45,177 nucleotides of DNA, taken from Oscillospiraceae bacterium (lineage in GTDB: Bacteria > Bacillota > Clostridia > Oscillospirales > Oscillospiraceae). The stretch is from the NCBI GenBank assembly GCA_021202795.1, contig JAJQCH010000082.1, forward strand, positions 1 to 45,177, in the 5' to 3' direction. The translations under genes and the position numbers were made by a program. Shown in pieces: positions 16,517-25,642 of the stretch. Position 1 is the stretch's first letter; each line of letters starts with the position of its first letter. Under the pieces are notes generated by a model. The model saw only the letters and a list, made by a program, of their open reading frames with translations, was not told the DNA's origin and made no database searches.

Positions 16517-17671
16517 ATGAAAAAAATAATGAAGAAAAGGGTTTTACAGCTGAATTCAGGAAGTTCAAATTTCGGAGGTGTGTCCTCCTTCCTTTATAAC
16601 GTATACACCCACATTGATCGAGAAAAAGTACAGTTTGATTTTATATCCCCCAATAAAACTACTTACGGTATCCATCGAGAAGAAATCGAGAGTATGGGCG
16701 GACGAATATACGAATTAGGAATCTCAGGCAACATTTTAACAAGGAAAATAAAACTGTACACGAAATTAAAAAAATTTTTATTAGAGAACGAATATTCAGT
16801 TATTCATATTAATTCTGGAAATTTCTTTTTTAATCTTTTTGCAGTGAAAGCAGCAAAAAGTGCTGGTGTTAAAAATAGAATTGTTCATTCACATAATGCT
16901 GGAGATACAAGTCAGTCGGGTATAAAAAGAGTTCTATTTCAATTGTTAAAACCTGTTTTGGAAGAAAGTGCTACGGAGCTGTATGCTTGTTCCCAAAAGG
17001 CGGCAGAATATATGTACACGGATTTCTCCTGTAAGAGTGGAAAAGTATCACTGATAAAGAACGGCATTGAGCTGGAAAGATTTGACTATAGCTGTATAAC
17101 TAGAAGTGAAATCAGAAAAAAGTTAAAACTAAATGGCAAGATAGTAGTCGGTCACGTAGGAAGGTTTTTAGAGCAAAAGAACCATGAATTTCTCATTAAG
17201 GTTTTTAAGGAAATTCATGAAATGAACGACAATGCAGTTCTTTTGCTGTTCGGTACTGGGGAAAAGCAGGGTGCAATAGAGCAAATGGTTAAGGCTCTTG
17301 AGATAGAAGAGTTTGTAAGCTTTATGGGCGTTGTGAAAAATATTGAAGACATGTACCAGGCAATGGATGTTTTTGTTATGCCGAGTTATCATGAGGGACT
17401 TCCCGTTGCTTGTATTGAAGCTCAAGTTGCGGGGGTTCCATGTGTGCTTGCTGATACTATAACAGAAGAGGTTAAAATATGCGACTCTGTGAAATTTCTT
17501 TCGTTAAATTCATCGCCGAAAGAATGGGGGAGCGTGGCATTATCTATGGCTAGTTTTGAAAGACAGAGCGCTAAACCGTGTGCAGAGGCGAAAGGTTATT
17601 CGATTTACTCAGTTGCAAATATGCTTCAAAGACATTATTCGGAATTGTTTGAAATGAGTGTGGTTGAATGA
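16517..17671 (+). CDS. GT4-family (GT-B) glycosyltransferase
   Basis: This 384-residue protein has the GT-B two-domain layout. The N-terminal domain has the glycine-rich loop [15 protein letters not shown]; the C-terminal domain begins [18 protein letters not shown] near residue 210 and has the EX7E donor motif in [16 protein letters not shown] near 296. It is a retaining transferase acting in repeat-unit assembly; donor and acceptor are unknown. Ribosome site is weak; ATG 16517 or 16529 could be used. It is AT-rich and followed by an ATGA overlap with the acyltransferase. Confidence 0.9.
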   Translation: MKKIMKKRVLQLNSGSSNFGGVSSFLYNVYTHIDREKVQFDFISPNKTTYGIHREEIESMGGRIYELGISGNILTRKIKLYTKLKKFLLENEYSVIHINSGNFFFNLFAVKAAKSAGVKNRIVHSHNAGDTSQSGIKRVLFQLLKPVLEESATELYACSQKAAEYMYTDFSCKSGKVSLIKNGIELERFDYSCITRSEIRKKLKLNGKIVVGHVGRFLEQKNHEFLIKVFKEIHEMNDNAVLLLFGTGEKQGAIEQMVKALEIEEFVSFMGVVKNIEDMYQAMDVFVMPSYHEGLPVACIEAQVAGVPCVLADTITEEVKICDSVKFLSLNSSPKEWGSVALSMASFERQSAKPCAEAKGYSIYSVANMLQRHYSELFEMSVVE

Positions 17672-18246
17672 ATGGTATATTAAAGAGAACATTCCAAAAA
17701 GTTTATTCTCTTCCGAAGTGCTTTTTTTATCAAATTATTGGTCATGGTTGTATAAAAATATATGGATTACAGCGGTGGGAACGTGGTGTTAAAATTTATT
17801 TCAATGGAGGATATCTTGAAATTGGAAGATTATGTAATTTTAGACGCGGGGTTCAGCTTCATGCGCTGAACGGTGGGATTATCAGAGTTGGCGAAAACAC
17901 CGTCTTTAATCGTAATGTGAGTGTTACAGCAATGAATAAAATTACAGTCGGAAATCACGTAAAAATTGCAAATAATGTGGTAATCGTGGATCACGACCAC
18001 GATTATAAAAATAATAATAGAGGCTATAAGACGGGTTCTGTTGTGATAGAAGATGGAGTTTGGATTGGTGCCAATAGTGTTATTCTGCGAAATACATATA
18101 TTGGAGCTAACAGTGTAATTGCTGCTGGGAGTGTCGTAAAAGGAATCGTTCCCCCAAAAACTATTTACGGTGGTAAAGTTGCAACCGAGATTAAAAATTT
18201 TGAAACGATGGATAAGACAAACGATATACAAGAAAAACATGAGTGA
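17668..18246 (+). CDS. Left-handed beta-helix (hexapeptide) acyltransferase
   Basis: The 192-residue protein has repeated hexapeptide turns ([55 protein letters not shown]) and the conserved catalytic-type histidine in VDHDHDY. It resembles O-acetyltransferases of the WbbJ/CysE superfamily and probably acetylates a sugar of the polysaccharide in the cytoplasm. It overlaps the preceding gene by four bases (ATGA) and the next by eight. Confidence 0.88.
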   Translation: MNGILKRTFQKVYSLPKCFFYQIIGHGCIKIYGLQRWERGVKIYFNGGYLEIGRLCNFRRGVQLHALNGGIIRVGENTVFNRNVSVTAMNKITVGNHVKIANNVVIVDHDHDYKNNNRGYKTGSVVIEDGVWIGANSVILRNTYIGANSVIAAGSVVKGIVPPKTIYGGKVATEIKNFETMDKTNDIQEKHE

Positions 18247-19204
18247 GGTAAATGTGGTGGTGTTGGCAACCGTTATTATTCCGGTTTTTAATGCGGAAAA
18301 ATTCATTTATAAATGCTTGGACTCTGTTATCAAACAGACATATTCAAATATAGAAATTATAGTCGTTGATGATGGATCAACAGATAATTCAGCAGAAATA
18401 ATTAGAAAAATTGGCGACCGAAGGGTGAATTTACTGAATAAAAAAAATAAGGGAGTATCGAATGCCCGCAATGAAGGATTAAAACACGTAAAAGGGGAAG
18501 TTGTAGTTTTTGTAGATGCTGATGATTATTTGGAGCCACAATACATAGAGACAATGGTAAAAGCAATGGAAATAAGTAATAGCGATATAGCTATTTGCGG
18601 ATATAATACTGTAAATGAAGAAGGTAAGGTTATTGATACATTTCCATTAAATGACAAGAGAATCGCTCCAATTCGAGAAGGATTTCTTTCTCATGAAGAA
18701 TGTATTGTTGGTATACTTCAGCACAATTCAATGGCTTCTAGCTTATGGAATAAATTGTTTAGGACAAGTATTTTGAAACAAATTGCATTCAACGAGGAAT
18801 TATATATCGGTGAAGATCTTGTTTTTCTTGCTGAATATTTAAAAAAAAGTAATGTAATATATTTTGTAGAAAACCGATTATATAATCATCTACTGAATTC
18901 AAGTGGTGCTATGAAGAGTATGGCTGGGAAATGTGTATTTGATAAGAAATGGATATCTGAGTGGCGGGCAATTTGTCTGTTTGAGGATTTATACAGAAGT
19001 ATAACAAGCAAAAGGTATCGAAATAATTTGAATTGTAAAAAAGTAATAATATCAAATAAAATTCTAACAAAAGCTAGGAAATGTGGATACTGGGATAACG
19101 AGTGCAGTTCGATGAAGCGTTATCTCACAAAATCACGTATGCAAATACTACTTAATCCGAACATCAGCATTAAACTGAAAACGAAGGATGCAATGATTAG
19201 ATGA
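18239..19204 (+). CDS. GT2-family (GT-A) glycosyltransferase
   Basis: The protein of about 321 residues starts with the GT2 core [20 protein letters not shown], then [17 protein letters not shown], the acceptor/donor loop [13 protein letters not shown], and the metal-binding [11 protein letters not shown]. It is an inverting transferase using a nucleotide sugar. The start is uncertain: ATG 18239 overlaps the previous gene, but GAGGT at 18245-18249 would better serve GTG 18257 or 18260, which also begin closer to the fold. The track's start at 18170 is too early. Strongly AT-rich. Confidence 0.88.
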   Translation: MSEVNVVVLATVIIPVFNAEKFIYKCLDSVIKQTYSNIEIIVVDDGSTDNSAEIIRKIGDRRVNLLNKKNKGVSNARNEGLKHVKGEVVVFVDADDYLEPQYIETMVKAMEISNSDIAICGYNTVNEEGKVIDTFPLNDKRIAPIREGFLSHEECIVGILQHNSMASSLWNKLFRTSILKQIAFNEELYIGEDLVFLAEYLKKSNVIYFVENRLYNHLLNSSGAMKSMAGKCVFDKKWISEWRAICLFEDLYRSITSKRYRNNLNCKKVIISNKILTKARKCGYWDNECSSMKRYLTKSRMQILLNPNISIKLKTKDAMIR

Positions 19205-19250
19205 CCTTTGGAGCAAGCAACAGGGGAATCGAGATGAAGGTATAACAAAT

Positions 19251-20462
19251 ATGATAGAGAAGGAAAAATACACGGCGGCAGAAGTACTGTTTTTTATCAC
19301 TTGGACGCTTTACTCGGCTTCCTCCTTTATACTGGGGTCGGAGCTGGCAATTACTTGTGATCTGGATGCGCTGCAGGAGGCTATTTCCTATGCTTCGCTG
19401 TTGCTTCTGCTGATCTCCCTGCTTTTGCTGGACCGTTATACGAAAACTGAGATCATAAAATACCTGGTATTTTTAGCGGTAATTTTTCTCGTTGAAATCA
19501 CCATCACAGATCGGGCGCTGCTGATATATGTCTTTTTCATGATACTTGCGCAGCATATCGACGTTGAAAAGCTGCTGCGGTATGATATCAAGCTGAAGGT
19601 CTGTATGCTCGTCGTTATCGTGGGGATGTGCGCGGTCGGGATAACGGACAATTACACTGCCGTGATAAACGGAAACTATAAGCAGGCCTGGGGATTTCAG
19701 CACCCCAACACCTTCACCTGCTATGTGCTGACCATCCTTGTGGAGTGGCTGTGTGTCCGCTATGGGAAAATGAAGTGGTATGAATGGCTGCTCGTGATTG
19801 GATGCGCGTTGGCTGTTGAGCATATTGGCGGAGGGCGGTCCTCCGTATATACCTTTGCGGTTATTTTCCTGCTCTTTGTGCTAGCTGCGGTGGTGCCGAA
19901 GCTGTTTTATACAAAGCCCGTAAAACTCGCCTTCACGGTAGTTACGCCTCTGTTGGCCGCACTGAGTTTCCTGGCAGTCTGGCTGTATGACCGGGGCAAT
20001 GCGTTTGCAATCAAGCTGAATTCTATATTGACCACGCGGATTTCTTCGGCGTCAAGGTTTTTGAATACATATGACCTGAAATTATTCGGGCAGGAGATCG
20101 AGTATATAGGTACACGGCAGGCCCAGCTTGAGGGGGTGTCGTCTAATATACTTGACAATGCTTATATTCACTGTGCTCTCAGCTGGGGCATTCTGATTTT
20201 TGCTGCTATCATTATCGCCTATTGTGTTATGCTGCGGAAGTTTTTGAAAAACAAGCAGGTTAATATGGCGCTGTTTAGTCTGTTTTTTATCCTGATTGGG
20301 ATTGCTGAAGCGTATATGTTCAATGCGATATACAATCTGTCGTTTCTTTGTCTGCTGGGCGCGTTTGATAAAACAGGTGTGGAGAAAGCCAAGGTTTGTT
20401 ATAATCGATCCCGATGGAGCAGACGCTTAAGATCAAGGCGAAGTCAGGTGATGGATAAATGA
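19251..20462 (+). CDS. Wzy-like polysaccharide polymerase
   Basis: This 403-residue protein has about ten membrane segments and the loop features of O-antigen/capsule polymerases: an extracytoplasmic loop with NYKQAWGFQHPNTFTCY near residue 140, GGGRSSVYTFAV near 195, and a second large loop ending in NILDNAYIHCALSWGIL near 300. Family members polymerise flipped repeat units on the outer membrane face. Sequence identity in this family is low, so the call rests on topology, the loop motifs and the adjacent flippase. Codon use is less AT-rich than in the preceding GT genes. Confidence 0.85.
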   Translation: MIEKEKYTAAEVLFFITWTLYSASSFILGSELAITCDLDALQEAISYASLLLLLISLLLLDRYTKTEIIKYLVFLAVIFLVEITITDRALLIYVFFMILAQHIDVEKLLRYDIKLKVCMLVVIVGMCAVGITDNYTAVINGNYKQAWGFQHPNTFTCYVLTILVEWLCVRYGKMKWYEWLLVIGCALAVEHIGGGRSSVYTFAVIFLLFVLAAVVPKLFYTKPVKLAFTVVTPLLAALSFLAVWLYDRGNAFAIKLNSILTTRISSASRFLNTYDLKLFGQEIEYIGTRQAQLEGVSSNILDNAYIHCALSWGILIFAAIIIAYCVMLRKFLKNKQVNMALFSLFFILIGIAEAYMFNAIYNLSFLCLLGAFDKTGVEKAKVCYNRSRWSRRLRSRRSQVMDK

Positions 20463-21940
20463 GCTCCAAACTGCTAAAACCGGACGGGGCGAAAAGTAAT
20501 TTTGCGTTTCAGGGTCTCTACAAGACGTTGGTACTTGTGGTCCCGCTTATCGTTTCGCCTTATCTGACGAGAACCTTGGGAAGCACCTCTTTAGGTGTTT
20601 ACACATACACCTACTCCATAGCGTATTATTTTGTGATCATTGCCATGCTTGGGATAGACAAGTATGGGCGGCGGATTATAGCCCTGCGAAGATATGACAG
20701 GGTAGTCCTCAGGAAAACCTTCTGGAGCCTGTATCTCATTCACTTTATCGCGTCTGTGTTCATGCTGGCGGCGTATTTAGTCTATGTGCTTCTGATTTGC
20801 AAAAGCGATGTAGATGTTGCTCTGGTCCAGGCTATTTACGTTTTTTCAGCGGCGCTTGATATTATATGGCTGTTTTATGGCTTGGAAAAGTCCAGGTTCG
20901 TGGCAATCAGAAATGCGATTGTCAAGCTGGTGGAAACAGTCTGTATTTTCTGCTTTGTGCACGATCCTTCGGATGTTCTTATATACACCATCATCATGTG
21001 CGTGTCAACCTGTCTGGGCCATGTCGTCGTGATGCCACAGGTGCTGGCGGTGCTCCCTCCGATTCATGTGACAAAGGAGGATATGCGGGAGCATATTAAG
21101 CCGCTGCTTACCCTGTTTTTGGCGGTGATTGCGGTGTCGCTCTATACGGTGTTTGATAAGACACTTCTGGGGCTTTTGTCTACCAAGGATAATGTGGCGT
21201 TCTATGAGTATTCCGATAAAATTGTCAGGGTTCCAATAACCTTTATTGCAATGATTGGGACAGTCTTATTCCCAAGATCGTGTCGATATGCCGAAGAAAA
21301 TAATTTTGGAAAACTAAGCGAAAATTTCAGTATTTGCTTGACGGTAGCCAGCTTTATTGGTTTTGCGGCCTCGTTTGGCATTGCTTCTGTGGCTGATTCG
21401 TTTGCAGTGTTGTACTATGGAGAGGATTTCGCTGTTTGCGGCTCAGTGATGGTAAGTATGTGTCCGCTTATCCTGGTCATAGGGCTGGGAGACGCTGTTC
21501 GAAGCTGCTATATTTATCCGCTTAAACACGATTCCACGATGGTAAAAATAGTCACTATAAACGCTGTCGTCAATCTAATACTTTCAGCGTTGCTGATTCC
21601 TGTGCTTGGTATTTATGGCGCGGTGATAGGAACGGTTTCAGCAGAACTGACTGGTTTCTGTCTTCAGATATGGCTATACAGAAAATATGTTTCCGTTAAA
21701 GATTATGTGACCGCCGCACTTCCATTCCTCGTGATTGGTGTGATCATGTACGCGGGCGTAAAGCTTGTGGCGCACTATATTGACGGCAGTATAGTAGCAT
21801 TGATAGTGCAGGTTGCCGTTGGCGCGGTGATTTACTGCGGGCTGTCTTTTGTTTATGGGTACTTCATGAACGATACCACCAAAGGTATGCTCCAAAGCGT
21901 TTTCAGCGCCCTGAAAAAGAGGATCCGCCGCGCGGGGTAA
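20459..21940 (+). CDS. Wzx-like repeat-unit flippase
   Basis: The 493-residue protein has about 12-14 membrane segments and the N-terminal flippase signature (NFAFQGLYKTLVLVVPLIVS, then YLTRTLGSTSLGVYTYTYSI). It belongs to the polysaccharide export (MOP) superfamily and should flip the lipid-linked repeat unit across the membrane. It overlaps the polymerase gene by four bases and closes the polysaccharide locus. Confidence 0.93.
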   Translation: MSSKLLKPDGAKSNFAFQGLYKTLVLVVPLIVSPYLTRTLGSTSLGVYTYTYSIAYYFVIIAMLGIDKYGRRIIALRRYDRVVLRKTFWSLYLIHFIASVFMLAAYLVYVLLICKSDVDVALVQAIYVFSAALDIIWLFYGLEKSRFVAIRNAIVKLVETVCIFCFVHDPSDVLIYTIIMCVSTCLGHVVVMPQVLAVLPPIHVTKEDMREHIKPLLTLFLAVIAVSLYTVFDKTLLGLLSTKDNVAFYEYSDKIVRVPITFIAMIGTVLFPRSCRYAEENNFGKLSENFSICLTVASFIGFAASFGIASVADSFAVLYYGEDFAVCGSVMVSMCPLILVIGLGDAVRSCYIYPLKHDSTMVKIVTINAVVNLILSALLIPVLGIYGAVIGTVSAELTGFCLQIWLYRKYVSVKDYVTAALPFLVIGVIMYAGVKLVAHYIDGSIVALIVQVAVGAVIYCGLSFVYGYFMNDTTKGMLQSVFSALKKRIRRAG

Positions 21941-22046
21941 TGCCCCTTTCGTCAAAACCACCCAAAACACCCCGGTTCCATGCGCCAAAACACAACCAAT
22001 TTCAACAAAATGCTCAAAATCGGCCCCCAAAACTGTTAAAAGTGCC

Positions 22047-22075
22047 TTGACAAATCCTTTCAAGAGGTTTATAGT
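22047..22075 (+). promoter_or_regulatory. Near-consensus promoter upstream of amt
   Basis: TTGACA at 22047, a 17-base spacer and TATAGT at 22070 make a strong sigma-A promoter. Transcription would begin near 22082, only about five bases before the stem of the following terminator. Confidence 0.8.
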
Positions 22076-22086
22076 GCAATCATTGA

Positions 22087-22140
22087 AACGGCAAGGACGT
22101 CGCAGCAATTACTGTGACGTCCTTGCCGTTTTCTATTTTT
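22087..22140 (+). terminator. Perfect 15-bp terminator between promoter and amt (attenuator candidate)
   Basis: AACGGCAAGGACGTC and GACGTCCTTGCCGTT form a perfect stem with a 14-base loop, followed by TTCTATTTTT. It can end the polysaccharide transcript. Because a strong promoter lies just upstream, it also lies within the leader of amt, where it would allow only read-through or antiterminated expression or release a hairpin RNA of about 57 bases. RNA antitermination by ANTAR-domain proteins is known for nitrogen genes in Clostridia, but no such protein is in the window. Confidence 0.85.
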
Positions 22141-22204
22141 CCCGTCTGTATGTGTCTGCATATGGGAAGCACGAGATCAACATCATCAAAGGAGGAGTAT
22201 AACA

Positions 22205-23989
22205 ATGACACAAGAAATCATTGAAGGAGTGCAAGAAGTTGTTTCCGGCACTACGTTCGGCGTCTGGTTCCTGATCGGCGCGGCGCTGGTGTTCTGGATG
22301 CAGGCCGGCTTCGCCATGGTGGAGAGCGGCTTCGCCAGAGCCAAGAACACCGGCAACATCCTGATGAAGAACCTGATGGACTTCTGCATTGGCACGGTGA
22401 TGTTCATCCTCATCGGCTTCAGCCTGCTGCTGGGGGAGGATATGCTGGGAATCATCGGCAAGCCTGGGTTTGACATCTTCACCGACTATGCAAACTTCGA
22501 CTGGTCAAACTTCGTCTTTAACCTGGTGTTCTGCGCCACCACTGCCACCATCGTCTCCGGCGCTATGGCCGAGCGCACCAAGTTCTCGTCCTACTGCGTT
22601 TATTCCGCCATTATATCCGCGATCATCTACCCCATCGAGGCCCACTGGGTCTGGGGCGGCGGCTGGCTGGCTCAGATCGGCTTCCACGATTTCGCCGGTT
22701 CCGTCGCCATCCATATGGTCGGCGGCGTGTGCGCCCTGATCGGCGCGGCCATGGTCGGCCCCCGTATCGGCAAGTTCGTCCGGGATAAGAACGGCAAGGT
22801 GACAAAGGTTCACGCCTTCCCCGGCCACAACATCGCCATCGGCGCCCTGGGCGTTTTCATCCTCTGGCTTGGCTGGTACGGCTTCAACGGCGCCGCCGCC
22901 ACATCTGTGGAGCAGCTCGGCTCCATCTTCCTGACCACTACCGTCGCCCCCGCCGTGGCCACCGTGGTCTGCATGATTTTCACCTGGCTGAAATACGGCA
23001 AGCCCGATGTTTCTATGTGCCTGAACGCGGCATTGGCCGGTCTTGTGGGCATCACCGCCGGGTGCGACGTGATGGACTGCTTCGGCGCGATTATGGTTGG
23101 CATTGTTTCCGGCCTGCTGGTGGTGTTCGGCGTGTGGCTGCTGGACTATAAGCTCCACATCGACGACCCCGTGGGCGCTGTGGCCGTCCACTGCTTCAAC
23201 GGCATCTGGGGCGGCCTGGCCGTGGGCCTGTTCGCTACCACCTCCGCTCCCGGCAACGACAGCGTTGTGGGCCTGTTCTATGGCGGCGGCCTCTCCTGCC
23301 TGGGCATCCAGCTTCTGGGTGTGGTCGCTATCATCGCCTGGACTGCCGTTACCATTTCCCTGTTCTTCCTGCTGCTGAAAAAGACCATGGGTCTGCGTGT
23401 CAGCCCGGAGGATGAAATCACCGGCCTGGACATCAGTGAACACGGCCTGGTCAGCGCTTACGCCGACTTCATGCCTGCCATGGGCGCTGGCGTCGCCTCC
23501 ATCGGCACCGTCACCGCCGAGCCTGCTGCTCCCGCTCCGGCTGCCGCCGCCCCCGCTCCTGTGTCTGTGGATGACGCGGTACCCGTTCAGGTGCGCTCTC
23601 CCAAGCCTGTGGCCAGCGATTCCGATGTGAAGCTGACGAACGTCACCATCCTGCTCCATCAGGAGAAGTTCGAGGATCTCAAGGCCGCCATGATGGGCAT
23701 CGGCATCACCGGCATGACTGTTACCAACGTCATGGGCTGCGGCGTCCAGAAGGGCAAGCCCGAATATTACCGCGGCGTTGCCCAAGACATCACCCTCCTG
23801 CCTCGTATGCAGGTGGAGATCGTGGTCAGCAAGGTTCCCGTTCAGACCGTTGTGGACACCGCCAAGCAGGTGCTGTATACCGGCCATATCGGCGACGGCA
23901 AGATATTCATCTACAACGTAGAGAATGTCATCAAGGTTCGCACCGGCGAGGAAGGCTATGCCGCTCTCCAGGACGTGGAGCAGTTCTAA
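22205..23989 (+). CDS. amt: Ammonium channel (Amt) fused to a PII (GlnK) domain
   Basis: The 594-residue protein has an Amt channel (about residues 10-420, eleven membrane segments) and a C-terminal PII domain (about 480-590) joined by an Ala/Pro linker. Channel signs include GVWFLIGAALVFWMQAGFAM, FNWSNF-type pore loops and twin-histidine regions (FPGHNIAIGALGVF, AVAVHCFNGIWGGLAVGLF). The PII part has T-loop GCGVQKGKPEYYRGV, including the tyrosine modified in enterobacteria, and B-loop TGHIGDGKIFIYN for ATP/ADP. Known PII proteins close Amt according to ATP/ADP and 2-oxoglutarate; here channel and regulator are permanently tethered. Start has a perfect AAAGGAGG. Confidence 0.95.
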   Translation: MTQEIIEGVQEVVSGTTFGVWFLIGAALVFWMQAGFAMVESGFARAKNTGNILMKNLMDFCIGTVMFILIGFSLLLGEDMLGIIGKPGFDIFTDYANFDWSNFVFNLVFCATTATIVSGAMAERTKFSSYCVYSAIISAIIYPIEAHWVWGGGWLAQIGFHDFAGSVAIHMVGGVCALIGAAMVGPRIGKFVRDKNGKVTKVHAFPGHNIAIGALGVFILWLGWYGFNGAAATSVEQLGSIFLTTTVAPAVATVVCMIFTWLKYGKPDVSMCLNAALAGLVGITAGCDVMDCFGAIMVGIVSGLLVVFGVWLLDYKLHIDDPVGAVAVHCFNGIWGGLAVGLFATTSAPGNDSVVGLFYGGGLSCLGIQLLGVVAIIAWTAVTISLFFLLLKKTMGLRVSPEDEITGLDISEHGLVSAYADFMPAMGAGVASIGTVTAEPAAPAPAAAAPAPVSVDDAVPVQVRSPKPVASDSDVKLTNVTILLHQEKFEDLKAAMMGIGITGMTVTNVMGCGVQKGKPEYYRGVAQDITLLPRMQVEIVVSKVPVQTVVDTAKQVLYTGHIGDGKIFIYNVENVIKVRTGEEGYAALQDVEQF

Positions 23990-24048
23990 TTCATTGATAA
24001 TCCTCAAATCAGTATAGATTCAGACGTTTCTCCTTTCAGTAGTATGGG

Positions 24049-24074
24049 CCGCCCCAGGGTTTTCCCTGGGGCGG
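24049..24074 (+). terminator. Hairpin terminator after amt
   Basis: CCGCCCCAGGG and CCCTGGGGCGG form a perfect 11-bp stem with a TTTT loop. The downstream T-tract is weak (TTCATCATGTTCTTTC). Confidence 0.65.
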
Positions 24075-24119
24075 TTCATCATGTTCTTTCATGCTTTGCA
24101 GATTTTGAGAAAAATGCAT

Positions 24120-24206
24120 CCCCCTGACAATCTTGCCCGATTATGCGCGGCGAGAGGATTATGTCAGGGGGTGATATTTTGTCAGGGGGTGATATTTTGT
24201 CAGGGG
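24120..24206 (-). terminator. Terminator of the glycine operon with a duplicated stem arm
   Basis: On the minus strand the arm TGTCAGGGGG, followed by ATGCATTTTT, can pair with any of three upstream copies of CCCCTGACA. These copies come from a tandem repeat at 24162-24206 (18-bp unit, two and a half copies). It lies just after lpdA, the last gene of the operon. Confidence 0.5.
24162..24206. repeat. 18-bp tandem repeat, 2.5 copies
   Basis: The unit TGTCAGGGGGTGATATTT is repeated exactly at 24162 and 24180, with a further half copy TGTCAGGGG at 24198. It is intergenic. Confidence 0.9.
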
Positions 24207-24231
24207 CGTGTTGATGGTTTTAAAAGGGGTA

Positions 24232-25623
24232 CTATTTTTTCTCCAGCTTTCCGCACAAATCATGGAGCGCGTCAGTCAGGGCCTCCTCATAGGTGGGGTG
24301 TGGGCGCATGGTATGAAGAAGCTGGCGGGCGGTCAGACGATCGGCGATGGCGCCGCTGAGCTGGGAGATCATGTCCGTGCTGTTCAGGCACATCAAATGC
24401 GCCCCCAAAAGCTCGCCGGTCTCGGCGTTGGCCACCAGCTTCATAAAGCTGCGGCCCGCCTCCGCCAGCAGGGTGCGGGCGTTGCCGCCCATGACGCATT
24501 TGCCCACCTTCACCGGGATGCCTGCGGCCTTGGCCTCCGCCTCCGTCAGGCCCACGGTGGCGATTTCAGGCCGGCAGTAGATGCAGCTCGGCACCAGGTC
24601 AAGGTCGGTGGCGTTCTCCACACCGCAGAGCATTTCCACGCAGGCCGTCCCCTGGGCTGCCGCTACATGGGCAAGCTGGTACCGGGAGGATACGTCTCCC
24701 ACGGCGTAGACGCCGGGGATACTGGTCTGAAACCGCCCGTCCACCCGCAGGCTCCGCCCGTCCGTCTCCGGCTTTATATCCTCCGCGAACAGTCCCTCAT
24801 AATAGGGCCGCCGCCCAATGGCGCAGAGAACGGCCTCCCCTGTGACGTCGCCGGATTTTCCCCTGGCGTCGAAGCAGACCCGCAGGCCGTCCTCAGCCCG
24901 CTCTACCCGTTCCACGGTGGCGTTGGTGAACACCTGCACGCCTTGCCTTTTCATGCCCATGGCAAGGTTTTGACCCAGTTCCCGGTCAAGGGTGGGGAGC
25001 AGCCGGTCAAGGCCCTCGATGATCGTCACCTGACAGCCCAGGTCGGCGTAGAAGGTGGCAAACTCCACCCCAATGACCCCGCCGCCGATGATGACGATGG
25101 AGCGGTACAGGTGGTCTGTTCCCTGCAAAAGCTCGTCGGAGGTCATGACGCCCTCCAGCTCCAGCCCCGGAATGGGGGGCCGGGCGGGTACGGAGCCGGT
25201 GGCGATAAGAATATTGTCCCCGGTGTAGCTGGCCGCGGTTCCGTCTGCCCCCGTCACCTGGACGGTGTGAGGCCCGGTGATCCGCCCCCGGCCCCGGAAC
25301 AGGGGAACCCTGGCGCTTTTCAGAAGATTTTCCACCCCGGCGGCCAATGTCTCCGACACATGGCGCTTATAGGCGAAAATCTCTCCCATATCCACCCGCG
25401 CTCCCTGGATATGAACGCCGATGTCTCCGCTGTGGACAGCGCTGTGATATACGTCCGAGGCGTGGAGCAGGGTCTTCGCCGGGACGCACCCCCGGTTCAG
25501 GCAGGTGCCGCCCGCCTCCCGGCTCTCCACTACGGCGGCCTTCATCCCAAGCTGAGCCGCCCGCAGAGCCGCGCTGTAGCCCCCCGGCCCGGCGCCGATG
25601 ACAATGAGCTGATAATCGTTCAT
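24232..25623 (-). CDS. lpdA: Dihydrolipoyl dehydrogenase (L protein)
   Basis: The 463-residue flavoprotein reoxidises dihydrolipoyl-GcvH and reduces NAD+. It has the FAD loop VIGAGPGGYSAALRAAQLG, the redox disulfide GGTCLNRGCVPAKTLLH near residue 42, the NAD-binding IVIIGGGVIGVEFATFYADLG near 172, the second FAD motif GVYAVGDVS near 305, and the C-terminal catalytic HPTYEEALTDAL. No lipoyl domain is fused at the N-terminus. It is the last gene of the glycine cleavage operon, 19 bases after lplA. Confidence 0.93.
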   Translation of the reverse strand: MNDYQLIVIGAGPGGYSAALRAAQLGMKAAVVESREAGGTCLNRGCVPAKTLLHASDVYHSAVHSGDIGVHIQGARVDMGEIFAYKRHVSETLAAGVENLLKSARVPLFRGRGRITGPHTVQVTGADGTAASYTGDNILIATGSVPARPPIPGLELEGVMTSDELLQGTDHLYRSIVIIGGGVIGVEFATFYADLGCQVTIIEGLDRLLPTLDRELGQNLAMGMKRQGVQVFTNATVERVERAEDGLRVCFDARGKSGDVTGEAVLCAIGRRPYYEGLFAEDIKPETDGRSLRVDGRFQTSIPGVYAVGDVSSRYQLAHVAAAQGTACVEMLCGVENATDLDLVPSCIYCRPEIATVGLTEAEAKAAGIPVKVGKCVMGGNARTLLAEAGRSFMKLVANAETGELLGAHLMCLNSTDMISQLSGAIADRLTARQLLHTMRPHPTYEEALTDALHDLCGKLEKK

Positions 25624-25642
25624 GGATGATGCTCCTCAGAAA

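Noticed and set aside
22505-25629. Long antisense frames over amt (22505-24007) and lpdA (24208-25629)
   Set aside because: These are shadows of GC-rich genes; the Amt-PII and LpdA motifs lie on the opposite strands.
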